The translations under genes were made by a program, and so were the position numbers. A stretch of 64,000 nt of DNA, taken from Haliotis asinina. Its lineage: Eukaryota > Mollusca > Gastropoda > Lepetellida > Haliotidae. The stretch covers positions 28,444,001-28,508,000 of the forward strand of contig NC_090291.1 in NCBI RefSeq assembly GCF_037392515.1, in the 5' to 3' direction. The notes under the pieces are model-generated. The model was given only the letters and a program-made list of their open reading frames with translations, was not told where the DNA came from and did no database searches. Shown here one piece after another: positions 37,401 to 50,300 of this stretch (the first letter of the stretch is position 1; every line of letters starts with the position of its first letter).

Positions 37401-38953
37401 TCATTGTGTTGTGATTGTTGCTCATTATGTCTGTCCCAAGCTATATGTTACATCATCATAAGTTTAGACTCACTTAAAGCACTCACTATATGTTATGCAT
37501 ATATTGTTACATTAAAAATGAATTTCTCCACTAACTTGGGAGAACCACCTGTAAACCTTATGCAGTGAAGTGCAAGAGGATCATGCATCAGATTGCTGAA
37601 AAGCATGTGCAGATATTGTGCATGTGAACAGCTGCAGTTTGGTGTAAAGCTTTGCTAATAATTCTCCAATTTTATTTGAGTTTCATCATTTATTGAACTC
37701 ATGACAATAATCTTTTCAGCATTACAAATTTGTTTTACAATACATCAGTTCATGTGTGAACAGGACCTTTGAACATTGTGGAATATTCTGCAAAATCTAA
37801 TTGAGTTGACTGAAGTATGTGGCTACATCTGCGCAAGTGAATCTAAACTTTTGATGGGTAGTATATATCGGTATAGATGCAATGATTCAAGTGTCATATC
37901 TTCCTAAGAACCTCTTTTCCAATACAACCTTTTCATGGTGCGAGTGTTCTGGATTTGTGATTGGTTGCACTCAGATTTAGTTGTTCAATCAGTGACGTTG
38001 TTTCAAAAGTGATAGTTGTGCAGTCAGCGACACTGTTTCAAAAGTGATAGTCTGCAAAGCCTCGGTAATTCCCGTATGCTTCAGGAAAACTAAAACCTCT
38101 TCCCAAGCATGATACACAAATGTTTCATCCAAACAGAACTCAATCATGTAATGGCCAGATCAATGGTGTCTCCATAGCTTTCATTGACAATGGACAAGCT
38201 AGTCATGAGATTCTTGTGTGTCACATCAACACATGTCCCTGGCAGATGAGGGATGTTTGTGTCCCCACATTAGCTTGTATTAGTCAAGTTGGTTCTAAGT
38301 CAATCAGTGTTCTGATGGGATAGAAAGATGGGAGATAAATTGAGTTGTGATTTTTTTGCCGCCAGATCATTTTATGAGCACCAGTAAATATGGCTGTATT
38401 ACTAACTATTAGAACTGAGGTTCATAGAAACATATGACAAGTAACTTCTGTGGGGAAAGAATATGGTTACAAAGAGGAATGAATATTATCAGTGTTTCCA
38501 AGTCACTATGCAGCCACTGTCATGATTGCACAGAGCTGGTGTTTGACAGTCAAAATAATACTGAAAGAACTTTGTAATCATTTATGTGTAAAAAATGTTT
38601 CCTGATGTTTCCATTTCTATTCCACACAGACCATTGAGTGTTACAGCACCACAACGGACCAGTGGTGTGAAGTGCGGGCAGAGTTTCCCAGCGTGTACAC
38701 AGCATGTCTCAGCATATACTCCCGCTCCAAGTCAAGCCAACTGTTGGTACTGGGGGGATACAGTTACAAGAGACATGCCTACACCCTTGAGATGCACAGC
38801 TTCTGTGAACGAACATGCTCATGGGTGAAGGTGCCTATCTCATTCAACAGCAGACGAAAAGACCAGAGAGAGGCTATCATACTTGAGGTCAAGGTCAACA
38901 AGCATTTGGCAGACCAGCTTTTGAAGAACAAAAGATCATGTACATTGAAATAA
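34470..38953 (+). CDS. BTB-BACK-kelch (KLHL-type) protein, four coding exons
   Basis: KLHL proteins usually act as substrate adaptors of Cullin-3 ubiquitin ligases. Coding exons: 34475-35593, 36399-36576, 36894-37108, 38630-38953. All have GT/AG borders and phases that join to about 611 aa, normal for the family. BTB spans about residues 12-110 (DGTRIKIS, SGYFAAMLRS), BACK about 115-215, and kelch about 320-590 with double-glycine strands YVAGG, YAVGG, YICGG, YVIGG and LVLGG, so at least five blades are visible. ATG 34475 was chosen because TTTGTAG|A at 34469 looks like an acceptor; the in-frame ATG at 34460 would fall in the intron. AATAAA overlaps the TAA stop (38949-38954). Orthology to a named KLHL is unresolved. 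Confidence 0.92.
36061..36260 (+). mobile_element. SINE family A, degenerate copy in a kelch-gene intron
   Basis: Diverged matches to the family order: AACCCG...AAAAGGCGAC, GACTGACACATGTCATCATA, AGAATGATGCTCACGATGTT, GATTCCTAGA, then CAACTGTAATATTCC. It is old, with many substitutions and small gaps. Confidence 0.55.
37326..37445 (+). mobile_element. SINE family A, very degenerate copy
   Basis: CCTGGGCTACAGTAGATCCT, CAGCATCC, GGTCGTAAAATACGAC and GATGCCATGTCATTGTGTTG follow the order of the family A head and middle. It lies in the long third intron of the kelch gene. Confidence 0.4.
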
Positions 38954-39389
38954 AAAAGAAAAATTAAGATTTTTGTTTTAGTTTACTGAACACAATCATT
39001 CCAGTTTTCTTGGAAACTGAAGGCAACTTCCAAAATATAGTTCAGAATGTTCTCACCTCAATGCTTGACATATTTTTAAATGTTTTGTGTATAATGTATT
39101 GATGTTTGCATAAGATTAGGAACAATATATATTGAAGTATTTGTTGAACAAGATATGACTCACACAAGACCACACATTCCATTCAGGCTGCTGTGACTAG
39201 CTTCAAACTAGGTATTTTGAGGGAAGTATCACCGATACTTTTGTGTTTTTCCAAAGTGATGGTTGAGTGGGTGGTAACATTCAACATGCTCAGTTGCCCC
39301 CCTTAGATGTGCCAGAAACCTAAGATTTGAGTGTGAACTGCAATCAGAAACTGAAGATCAGGTTCACTGAGCATGAAATGGAAATGGTT
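38954..39389 (+). other. 3' flank of the kelch gene
   Basis: AT-rich sequence after the stop codon, presumably the 3' UTR and flank. The only clear AATAAA is the one overlapping the stop, so the real poly(A) site may use a variant signal here. Confidence 0.4.
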
Positions 39390-39590
39390 GTTTAACGTCA
39401 CACTCAGCAATATTCCAGCTGTATGATAGCTGTCAGTAAACAATTATTTTGGACCAGACAATCCAGTGATCATCATCATAAGCATCAATCTTCACAAATG
39501 GGATTCATCATACAATGATGTCAGCCAAATCAGCAAGCCTGACCAGCTGCTCTGTTACTTACCTCTTAGTACAAACATTGGTTGCTGAAG
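39390..39590 (-). mobile_element. SINE family A copy, minus orientation
   Basis: TTTAACGTCACACTCAGCAA, TATTCCAGCTGTATGATAGC, GGACCAGACAATCCAGTGAT, AAGCATCAATCTTCACAAAT and the head end ACAAACATTGGTTGCTGAAG. It is moderately diverged and lacks the GAGT tail. Confidence 0.8.
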
Positions 39591-39748
39591 GCAAATTCAA
39601 CAGGATGACAGGTGTGAGTGCATTGATGACATTCTGCCTGTGTAGTTAAGACCTCATGCTGGTGCAGTCGAATTTGATTTCATCCTAATTGCTACACATA
39701 CACAGCCTCAATGAACTGGCCTTCATATAATGTTGGAAAAACAACTGC

Positions 39749-39862
39749 AGGGGCTAAATTTTTTAAGCTCTCTTAGCACTTAGGTAGTCGTAAGTTAATG
39801 TTAATACGTGGCACTTACGACTATCTTAGTGCTAAGAGAGCTTAGAAAATCTAGGCCCTGGT
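39749..39862. repeat. Fold-back (hairpin) element of about 110 bp
   Basis: There are two arms of about 46 bp around a loop of about 18 bp. The left inner arm (39765-39795) reads AAGCTCTCTTAGCACTTAGG then TAGTCGTAAGT. The right arm (39813-39844) is its near-perfect inverted copy. The outer GGGGCTAAATTTTTT pairs with AAAATCTAGGCCC with a few mismatches. This is the structure of a palindromic MITE; no target duplication is clear. Confidence 0.85.
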
Positions 39863-40570
39863 CTTTACAACAAGCAACACTTAAACCACTAATCTACCTC
39901 AACACAATTCTGTCATGGAGGAAGGACATTCAGCAGGACCTTGTTATTAAATATTCTCATGCAGCACTCTCCAAGTCTTTATGAACTGATTTGACTAAAC
40001 AACAAAGTGGATATAATTCACTGGTGCAAATTATGATGATGCAGCATGTTCAGCGTGACCTGAGCTACTCTACATATGCATCACTCAGGAGGTCAAATGG
40101 CACAAAGGGCAGGTTGAGTTAACTCATTAAATAGCGGAGCAGACAGCGTTATTTATGTTGCGTTCTTGCGAAGCATGAATATTTTGGAAACATTAAATAA
40201 CTTTTAAAGAAAGTAAGGACATTGCTAACGATTTCTCGACACTCACTCAAGATGTCAAACGGCAAAGTTGATTGGCAGTTAGGACATGTTGGCAATCAAG
40301 TGACAAATGCACACCCCTTCACAATAATGGACGCAACCCGTTACAAGGCCACGTAATGTATTAATATTCATAATATTAATAAGCTACAATAGGTAATTCA
40401 AGGATATAATATAAGTTGAACTTGGATTAATTCTAGTGTACTTCATATGGTTTTGTCATATATGATTGTAATCAAGCCGTGAGCGTCCACTTACGAATAA
40501 TGCCTTACAGCTGTTTTGGTCTCTTCCTGCCATTGTAGATCAAGGTTCGACCCCCTTGTGTTTGTGGACC

Positions 40571-40837
40571 GCTTAGAGTCCCGGGCTAGAATAGGCATTC
40601 AGCAACCCATGCTTGCCATAAAAGGCGACTATGCTTGTCTTAAGAAGCGACTAACGGGATCGGGTGGTCAGGCTAGCCGACTTGTTTGACACATGTCATC
40701 GGTTGTCAACAGCGCAGATTGATGCTCATGTTGTTGATCACTGGATTGTCTGGGGCAGACTCGCTTATTTACAGACCGCCACCATATAACTGGAATATTG
40801 CTGAGCACGGCGTAAAACTAAACTCACTCACTCACTT
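40571..40837 (+). mobile_element. SINE family A, near full-length, plus orientation
   Basis: The head GTCCCGGGCTAGAATAGGC is followed by CAGCAACCCATGCTTGCCAT, AAGCGACTAACGGGATCGGG, TTGACACATGTCATCGGTTG, GATTGATGCTCATGTTGTTG, CCACCATATAACTGGAATAT, TGAGCACGGCGTAAAACTAA and an ACTCACTCACTCAC tail. This is one of the best copies for defining the family. Confidence 0.92.
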
Positions 40838-41371
40838 GTCGAGCACTTGGAACACGAACGTGATACTGTAGCTAGAGAAGCGCACATAATATGCTTTTGA
40901 TGATCATCTTTCGTGACGTGACCATCATGTATTTTAGGCCGAATTTAACAATCATCTTAACAATGATCTTCAAACTTCCATTCGATCAATGTTACGAATT
41001 TACTACATTTGTTAGCTGCGATCTGGGCACATACTCAACAATCCACTTGCACCACAGACAGCACATAACGTGGATTGTGTGCTTCGCTACATTCTGACGA
41101 GTGTCCGTGCCAGATGAACAGCTGGCATCAATCACCCGATAGGCGTCCAGTTTTAGCCTCTCCGTCAGCAGCACGATACAGCTGCGGTCTGGAGGCTCTT
41201 GGATGACATAACCAGGCATCTCTGTTACCGGTGACAGCGTTCCCTGGTCATAACTCAACATCTGTTTGGAAGTAGTCTGGCATCTGATCGTTAATATGTC
41301 GGGACATGGGTTCACTGGCACGAAAAATGCTTAGTTGTACAAAGATATACAGATTATGGGTCAAATATCAC

Positions 41372-41548
41372 GTTTGTTTGTTGTATAACGCCGCACCCAG
41401 TAGTATTCCAGCGACACGGCGGTGATTCGTAAACAATCGAGTGAGGACCAGACAGTCTTGTGATCAACATCAAGAGACTTTATCATTTGGGGATACGAAT
41501 ATACGTGTCTACCACCCGATCCATCTTACGACAAGCATGGATTCCTGA
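41372..41548 (-). mobile_element. SINE family A copy, minus orientation, partial
   Basis: TTTGTTGTATAACGCCGCAC, CAGTAGTATTCCAGCGACAC, GGACCAGACAGTCTTGTGAT and CTTACGACAAGCATGGATTC, with about 25 bp of the middle missing around 41480-41510. Confidence 0.75.
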
Positions 41549-42007
41549 CGACCCATTACGGACCATTCATAACATATGGCTAGGAGGAGTGGTGACGGAT
41601 GCGGTCATCAGTTTTGTACATGACAAGTGGAAGGGGAGGGGGTGGGAGTGGGGGTGGGTGCTGCACACCTACTTTGTACACAAGGTATTCACATTGTACA
41701 TACAACTCCATAAAAATCATCAACACCCCCACCCACCCCCACCTACCCTGGCCATAATTTATGAACGGTCCCTTAACCCCCGGATCTTCACTAATACCCA
41801 GAACCACGATCCCCGCTGATAAGAATCGTTGTACTTTGGTCCTGCCCCCTGGTGTCTTTGAAGTCTAGAACCAGCATGTCCGTCTGCGTTGTAACATTAC
41901 TAATTTTGATCCTTGACAAGGGGCCTCATAGTGCCCATCTCATTCCTCCAACGGCAGCACGCACTTCTTTCATTAGCTTCACATGGAATAGTGATCATTT
42001 GATTTTG

Positions 42008-42163
42008 ACTTGGGTTTTATGCCGCTTTATAGCAATATTCCAGCAATATCACTGCTGGGGACAGCACATATGGACTTCACACACTGCACTGTTAGCAATC
42101 GAACCTGGGTCTTCAACATCACGAGCAAAAGCTTTAACCACTGGGCTATCACACCACCCCTGA
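42008..42163 (-). mobile_element. SINE family B copy, minus orientation
   Basis: On the minus strand the tRNA-like head has a TGGTTAAAGCTTTTGCTCGTG A-box side and GGTTCGATTGC at the B box, then the CCATATGTGCTGTCCCC body and the shared tail with AATATTGCTATAAAGCGGCA. No (ACTC)n remains. Confidence 0.85.
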
Positions 42164-42212
42164 TACAGGGTATAGCGGAGTAAGTCAATGATTAAATATC
42201 ACGATACCCTTA

Positions 42213-42300
42213 GGAGTACAATGTGTGAAGCCCATTTGTGGTGCCCTCTGCACTGATATTGCTGAATGGAATATTCCTGAAAGTGACGTAAAACCATACC
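42213..42300 (+). mobile_element. SINE family B, 3' part, plus orientation
   Basis: GTACAATGTGTGAAGCCCAT, TTGTGGTGCCCTCTGCACTG, ATATTGCTG and GTGACGTAAAACCATACC. The tRNA-like head is missing. Confidence 0.7.
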
Positions 42301-43562
42301 AATAACCTTGACATTGCATACCCAGTCAAACTCACCACATGGCGCTGCAAACCAATTAAAAATCAAAACACGAAAGTCGCAATACAAGAAAATAATTTAA
42401 TGCAGACTTATGTATCTGCGCAGGATAAATACCCGTAAGCTTGAAGTGAGATTGCATCGGTGCATTCATATGACATCAAACCATTAACAACAATAACAAC
42501 TATGTGCAATTTGATAGATAAATAAATAAATAAAAACGTTGATAACACTCGTGAGGTGCCCTTCAGGATGATGTATATACATTTATAAAACTCGTTAACA
42601 AGCATGTAACTGATTGGCAGACGCGGAGGATGATTTGATCATGACATGGATGAACATAGCAAAACCTCATCATTCAACTTCGCATAAAATACATGTATAC
42701 TGATTTCATTCGCACAGAAGACTCTTGTATAAGCATTCATGAGTTGTTTATTAGGGTCTTCACAAGACACCTTTGGATAAATACAGGCCCAAATACTATC
42801 AGGTCATACATCTGTATACGACGTTTTGGCTGTAAAGCATTAGTTTAATGTCAGTTTATCAACGTTTGTTAACACCCAAAACGTTTTCAATATCAGTTTA
42901 TGTTAGCCTTGTACCCATTGTACTCGTGCACTGTCAAACGAATGCTCTCCATTGGTAGATGTATGATGGTTTTGTATACAATGTACTTAATACTCTAATA
43001 TGCATAATATTCTTTCGTGGATGTAAACCCAACCTTATTTAGATTAAATTCACTTGCGGGTGCGCATGAATGTATGAATACTAGTATTGCATAAATATTG
43101 TAAATATATCAGGATTTGCACAATGCATTATTGTGTACATGCATTATTCTGAAGTGGTGCGTCTACGACTTTCTCACAATGAAGACTGATCACAATGGTA
43201 TTGGCATGTTTCAGTGAGCGGGTTTCATATATGTAATACTTTCATAGTTCACACTCGGCTGTAAAATAACCCAAAAATAGCTTTTCAGGTTCATCAGGTG
43301 ACTTGAGCAATACATTCGGATTTATATACATCACTTTGCATAAACTAGGTGGATTTATAACCAGCCTACTTGGAAGATTTGCTGAGTTTTTGACAAGATT
43401 TACTTTCAAGATCCTCTTACCATCAACATTTGTCGCTGGCAACGAATAACCTCGGAAGTGGGAAGTGTTAATTTCAAAATGAAACATGGAAAATTAAAAC
43501 TACACGTCACTCATTAGACATTCGAAACTAGTATTTCCTAATTATTACAAAGGGTCATTAAG
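42301..43562. other. No gene seen; AT-rich intergenic DNA
   Basis: No exon is recognised between the SINE cluster and the 34-bp array. The downstream end of ACP7 (minus strand) probably has its 3' UTR and poly(A) site in 42.7-44.4 kb, but no AATAAA close to the stop was identified. Confidence 0.4.
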
Positions 43563-43945
43563 TTGGTAGCTCCTGTTGGTAAGAGATGTTACTGTTGTAG
43601 CTCTTACTATTACTAAGATGAATTACGTTTGTAGCTCTTTCTGTTGCTAAGGAAGTTACTCTTTTAGCTCTTCCTGTTACTCAAGGGTATTAGGTTTGTT
43701 GCTCTTTCTGCAGCTAAGGGACGTTATTCTTGTAGCTCTTCCTGTTCCTGGGGACATTAATAGAGTAGCTCTTACAATTACTAAGGTAGATTACGTTTGT
43801 ATCTCTTCCTGTTGCTAAGGGAAGTTACTGTTGTAGCTCTTCCAGGTACCTGGGGGCCTTAGGTTTGTCGCTCCTCCAGTAGGTAAAGGACGTCACTCTT
43901 TTGGCTTTTCCTGTCAATAAAGCTCTGCCTGTTGAAAAATGCTGG
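43563..43945. repeat. Degenerate 34-bp tandem repeat, about 11 copies
   Basis: The motif TTGTAGCTCTTCCTGTTRCT followed by AAGGGACGTTACT recurs about every 33-34 bp (43597, 43632, 43664, 43698, 43731, 43764, 43798, 43833, 43866 and 43899). Copies are well diverged. It lies just downstream of the ACP7 stop codon and so may be transcribed in its 3' UTR. Confidence 0.85.
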
Positions 43946-44368
43946 CACATTTCTTCTCGTTATTAAGGGGCGTTACTCCGAGATAGCGCATCCTCTGACT
44001 AAGGAGCGTTACGCCTGGCACAACTTCCACCAACTTAGCACCGTTGAGTTTTCTCGTAAATTACGTATCACAGCAGTAACGTTGAGGCTTGGCAGCAGGA
44101 CCTGTGGCTGGGAAGTATGATCATATAATACATATCCGATGAAGCTATTTCATCCGACAGTGTTTGAAATCACAGATTGACATCGTTCGGAGATCAATGT
44201 GAGTCCCGTCCTGTGTATTCACAACACAACACAACAATATCCTTGTCATATGTGATCACGTCCTCCAGCGGTCATCAACATCGGATCATAACCATGGATG
44301 AAGTGATCATTGAGGAACTTCATCGTGTGATCTTGACGTCAGGGACCACGACAAGAGACCCTACGTGA

Positions 44369-47300
44369 TCACAACGACAGCAGACCCTCATTGTCTTCGT
44401 CGGGAACAACACTCATCAGCTGGTAGTTCTTATTTCTCCGTCGTCGTCGTCGTCGTCGTCTGCACGTCACGACGCCGGCAACTACCCCGACTACCACCAC
44501 CACTAGTACCACTACAATACAGATAGAGGCCGTGAGGTAATGGAAGGGTGTGGGGCAGTGACAAGAAGAATGGTCTCCCCTTCCTGCACAGCTAACATTA
44601 CGCACAAAAGGGCCATGGTTGTACTGCACCAGCCACATGGAGTCGATGACGTCCCCGTTCACAGATCGTACCTGGTCCCAGTACAGGTGTGTAGAGTTGT
44701 GGACAACCAGACGGCCGTATGTGTTGTCGCCAACTTTGTCGTGTCGGTAGGCGGACCAAGGTTCTGGAAAACAATAGGATAACCACATGAATCAGTAGAA
44801 TACATCGGTAATATAATGCAAAATGGATCTGAATTTTCTAGTCTGATAAAGATGGTTAATTGTGTGAACTCAAGAGGAAAGTACTATTGTATTACTCGAA
44901 AACATCGAAAATCGCCTCAAACCTCAGCAAATAAACAAACCATACTCATCCCATTTTAGCTATAAAAACAGGAATCTCGTCGGTCCGTTAAATATCCCTG
45001 GATACAATACAGAATGCTATTCTTTTAGTCTTTTTAAGCAGTTTTAGTCTTTGTTCGTATGTAGAGCCGAAAAAAGGATGGCTGTTAGCTGCTGGCGCTG
45101 TCACTAGTCGTATACTGGAAAGGATTAATGACAACTGGGGGTGTCTAAGGAATTGACCAAAATGTCGTTACGCTTCTCAAAAGTGTGCCTGTAGCAGTGT
45201 TGACAACGACTGTCGTGTAAGTGAGAGGATGGGGTGATTTGTGTCTATGTACTTCTGTAGTTAGTTGCTGGATCTCAAATTAATAGAACTCGTAATGCCT
45301 AGGAACAAGAAGGAAATATTATATGGTTATACCCTGCATTCTAAAGAGCAAAATAACTAATAAGGAATAACCATTGTAGTAGATAGTTTCAGTAAATATC
45401 GCCGCACGGTACTTTTATCTGAGTATGATAAAAAGAGAGAAATTTAACCATTTTCAATACATAAAACACTTGTTTGTTTATTTTTCCACTTCCATTTACC
45501 TGTCCTATTTGAATTACCGGAATTCACACCGGGAATTCCCTGGAGGACAACCTCGAACTGGAATATTACAACGCCATTCTGTCCCTAGAGCTCTGAAGCT
45601 GAAGGATTGTACCTCAGCACACATGGTAATGGCAGGTCAGATCTGTCGGGTTAGCAAGATTACACAACTCACTGAAACTTCCTGCCATGCCGTCCCTCCC
45701 TTCTTTGTTCCCGGCCGCCCCCGAGATGATGTGGACAGAGCTGGTGAGGTTGTTGTAGTCCGTTTTGACCAGGTTGCCCTTATAGAGAGGGAAAAGACGC
45801 TCATAGGAGTGCTCGTGTGCCTCGATCACCAAGTCGACACCCTGGACATGGAACAGATCCTCCAAGCTGGAAGAGAAGGACGCGTTTTAAAGCAATGTCT
45901 ATGCAAGGTGTAAGTAAAGACTGGAATGGGAACATTTCATATTTCAGTACATGTGATAATTTATGAAGGACTCTCAAAATTGTTACAGAGATAGTTAAAA
46001 ATGATATTTCCCATTGCTAACACTTCATTGACATGTTTTCAGAAACGTATTTATGTGTTCCAAACCTCCTGACCAAAGACGTAAGTTGATTCAGGGGTTT
46101 ACCTGACTTATAACAGCGGGGAACCGTGGAACCGTGGAACCGTGTTCTTTGGTGGTAATAAGATGTTTGCATACAGTATTGACATGATGTAGTGTACGTT
46201 CAGGTAATGACTGGATTCGACTAAATCAGTGGTCATGTGGACATTGGTCATGACTGATAGATGATATAACAGACACAGATTACTAGTCTCAGTGCGCTGT
46301 AGGTACGTTTGTGTGGTTTGGGGGCGTACAAGACGCACATTTGTGCGTTATGTAAAACCCTGTTCTGATGTGTACATACTATATGCATTTCCCTGTTCCA
46401 AGTCTACGGGCTTCGAATTTGATTCAAGGAATTCGAGGCCAGGGAAAATTCAAATTGATACATACAGCATAGTGTATGGATTCAGTGCTTGTTTATTCTA
46501 TGTAATGATGTTGAACAGATGAATAAATCCGGGCGCAGAGGCGTCTGTCTATATTCTGAACAAAGCTTCAGTGGAATGGAGTGGAATAACGTCATATACC
46601 TTAGTCTGTCTCACAGTCCCCGAACCACTTTGTACCCGTCCGACCAGCCCATTCTGCGATGCTAACGACATACATGTAAATAACAAAACTGTCACGGGAC
46701 TAGGTTCCTTCAAAATGGAATTATTTGTTTCGGTCAAAATTATAAATATTCAGAGATTAATTGTTAGTCTACCTGATACCTATAACAGGTTTTCACGTCG
46801 GTTTCCTCATGAAATCGAACACCAGATCAATGGCCATAGAAAGGCCATTGTTGATAAATGTTTGATGCGCAGCGATCGTATTGTTAAGACACTGATTGTC
46901 TTGTGACCTGAGCAGTGACCCACAAAAGTATTTTCATCTCAGTCACGGTATCTTGTCTTTATGAACGACGGAAACAATGAAATAGAGATTTTCCCTTTCA
47001 TTCTTGCTACGTTCGCTCCGCCCCTTCTTAGCCACTAAGATTTCTCTTCATAGATTCTAACTGACCTTTGCCTACTTTTTGATAGACAGTTATTGTGATG
47101 TCATTTTCAACCTCTTTCTACGTCATTTGACACAGGTCGTCAACGAGTATGGACGTGTCAGATGGTGACTTTGGAGAGGGACAGTTTGACTTGTTGTTTG
47201 AAGAATTGTTTACAAATACAGATTTTGAAGTTCACAGTCTAACCCAGCTGACATCTTCTCCAACACAAGAGCTTGTGAAAACCGAAGACGATGATGGTCG

Positions 47301-50300
47301 TTTCGTGGCTCCTCTTTCCTCTGCTGACATTAAACGTGAGCAGGAAGGCGCTATTCCGAAGAAAACTCAACAGAATAATCAGTGGGCTCTCAGTGTTTGG
47401 AAAGACTGGAAGACTAGAAATCAACGTGCTACTGCACTTCTGGAATTCGGTGTTATTCCAGAAGATATTTCGACGTTGGATAATGGAGTGTACAAGAAAT
47501 TCTATGACGAAGCAGGGATAAGTACAGATGGGAGAAATATCTTAAACCACTCCGGTCTCGTGGCATGTTGTACAACGTTGTACAACAGCGGATTTACCGA
47601 CAAGGCAGTTACAAGCTGCAGTAAACATCGTAGTAATGCTGTCAGGAGTTACCAACGGGAACAGTTCGGTATCCTGCAGGACATCAGCAACAAGCTCGGT
47701 CCCCCGTCTCCTACTGAAAACTTTGCAGCAAACAACGAGATTGTTCTATCTGAAACGTCCCAGATTTTCGTCACCAAAGAATCTACAGTTGAATCTCCAT
47801 GCACTGTTAAAACGTTACTGACAATACATGTAGCATTGTTCTCTGCATTCCAGAATGCGTTACACGTGTTATCATTTGCAAAGGTGACAAAAAGATAACT
47901 ACTGACATTTGAAAAATAGCTAAGGGTTAACAAACTGGTTCTCAGATAGTGCTAGTCACGTGTAGTTCATGTCAATAAACATATGAAAACATTGTTGATG
48001 TTCTCAAATGACCAATGAAAGCCTATGTGGGCGTGTCATGAAGAGCTATTTAGCTTTGAGTTCTTATAATTAATTAATTATTAATCATTAAGAGCAAATT
48101 TCGTTAGGCAAATCCGACTTAGTGACTGGTTGAAAAAGTAGGTTAAGTTCTAATCAGAAATGGGATGCAATCTCAAAGAAAATGCAATTGTGACATGACC
48201 CCCATCAATCCTATATTCACTGATTCAAATATTGATTTGGGGGAGTTTTTTTCATTCTGTTTACGAACTATGTAATTCAAGAGTTGTATTAATGTTATGT
48301 CATGTATATGTTTGTTTGTGTTTTGTATAATAAAATGTGACCCTGACACTTCTCCAATGCAACTTGGAAAGCAAAGAAGATATGAGTTGTTATGCCACAC
48401 ATATGATGAAGCCATACCTTCTTCGAACCCATCCGCTGAAAATTCTTCCTGTGCAGTCATCAATGTCGTTATTGGAGCAGTACATTGGCCGATGACCCAT
48501 GGCAATGATCCAGGGTTGGGACTGTCGGTTTTGATTAGCGTGAAGAAGATCCTTTAGTAACCAATCATATTGCTCGCATACGTAATTCTGGTCATGTGTG
48601 AAATACACCTCCGTGGAATAACTGAAACGTAAGCAAAAATGTAACTACTAAATCAATAAAACTCAGAATTCTCGGTTACAGGTTATCCATTTAAACTGAC
48701 AGGATTAATGTTTTTCATTCAGATGGTTTCGTCAAATGATACTCAGTGTGTCTTGAAGTAGCCTATGCTCCAAAAATGCTACGAAATTTATAGTCAATAT
48801 CCCTGTTCCATTAACAGCTCGTGATTGCTTCTCTATACAAAGGACGCTTGATATCTTTTTAGTGATTCATGCAAGCATTAAGCTTCAAAGAAAGCCATCA
48901 AACGATATCCAAAGGCAGAAAGCGCTGAAGTAACACGTAACCAAAAATGCGTCACAATGGAATTCCGTTTAACCAGCTTCTGAACAGAAATGTAATAACA
49001 CGATATGAAAAACTTGTTCTGGGATCTGCTTTGACTGAGTGCTTGATGGCAATCTGTTTCTGAGCACCGCACCGATATATTTTATAAATAACAATAGCTT
49101 GTGTCGCTGTAAGGAGTAACCTGATGAAATGTACTGGGCCCACGTTGTAGCTGTACCACATGGAGTTGAGGGGGATAGGCCAGGGTGTCCCGGGGGTGCT
49201 GAACCTAGTCCGGTAGTGGAGGAATGCCTCAGCTCCTGCGATCTCTGTTGATACAAGTCACATACTTGTTTGGTTAAAGATATGATGTTCCCTTACTTTA
49301 TTTACAAGTTCCCGCCTTGAATAGCTGGAGACTTGCGGCATAATGCAACATTCATTCTGTTTACAAGGTCAGCTGAGTTTAGACATGTGATTTGTCTACA
49401 CCATTACATATAACTCTATCTAAACAAAGTATTGGGCACTGATTTCCAGGAGGGACATTGCTGTTACGTTCCAGAAGCAATGAATTCCGTTTTTACCTCC
49501 GAATAAAAAGTAAACTTGTGGATTTCCCATTATCACAAAAATATGGATATCAAACTTGAAATACATACTGAGTGTAAATATAAATCAACATTAATAATTA
49601 CAAATGTTGCCACAGATATCATCACCATCACAATGTTGATCGCCACTGTCACTTACCATGGTTGCCTGGTGATGTCATGTAGGGAATGTTGGCTGCAATG
49701 TTTTCGACGGCCCTCATAAACTGGTCACCCACCTGAAACGACGTCCATGTGTTTATTTCGCGTATTCAGATATTCATCATATTCACATTGTGGTAAATAC
49801 TGAGTGAGTGTCGGTGGTGTCAGGCGTGTTTAACGATATGACAGGTCAGGTCACTGTACACACACTGTACACGTGAGGTAATTCGAACCTCGGTCTTAAG
49901 TGTGAGGCTTTAACCCATATAGAAACTGAAGACAGTCATGAATATATGAACGTTATTTCATATTCTATGAGCAAGGGAAATGTATATGGTTATCAACAAT
50001 AACATTGTGCAACGTGCAAACAAAAGGTCAACGTCATGACATGTCATTGTCTGAGAGTGAGTCATGACAGAACGTAAGGTCAGGTTAGTAGAAGAGTGAG
50101 TCATGACAACGTCAGGTCAGGTCAGTAGGAGAGTGAGTCATGACAACGTCATGTAAGGTCAGTAGGAGAGTGAGTCATGACAACGTCAGGTCATGTAAGG
50201 TCAGTAGGAGAGTGAGTCATGACAGAACGTCAGGTCAGGTCATTGTCGGAGAGTCGGTCATGATAGTTCAATGTATCGCTTCATCCTATAGTTCAAGAGA

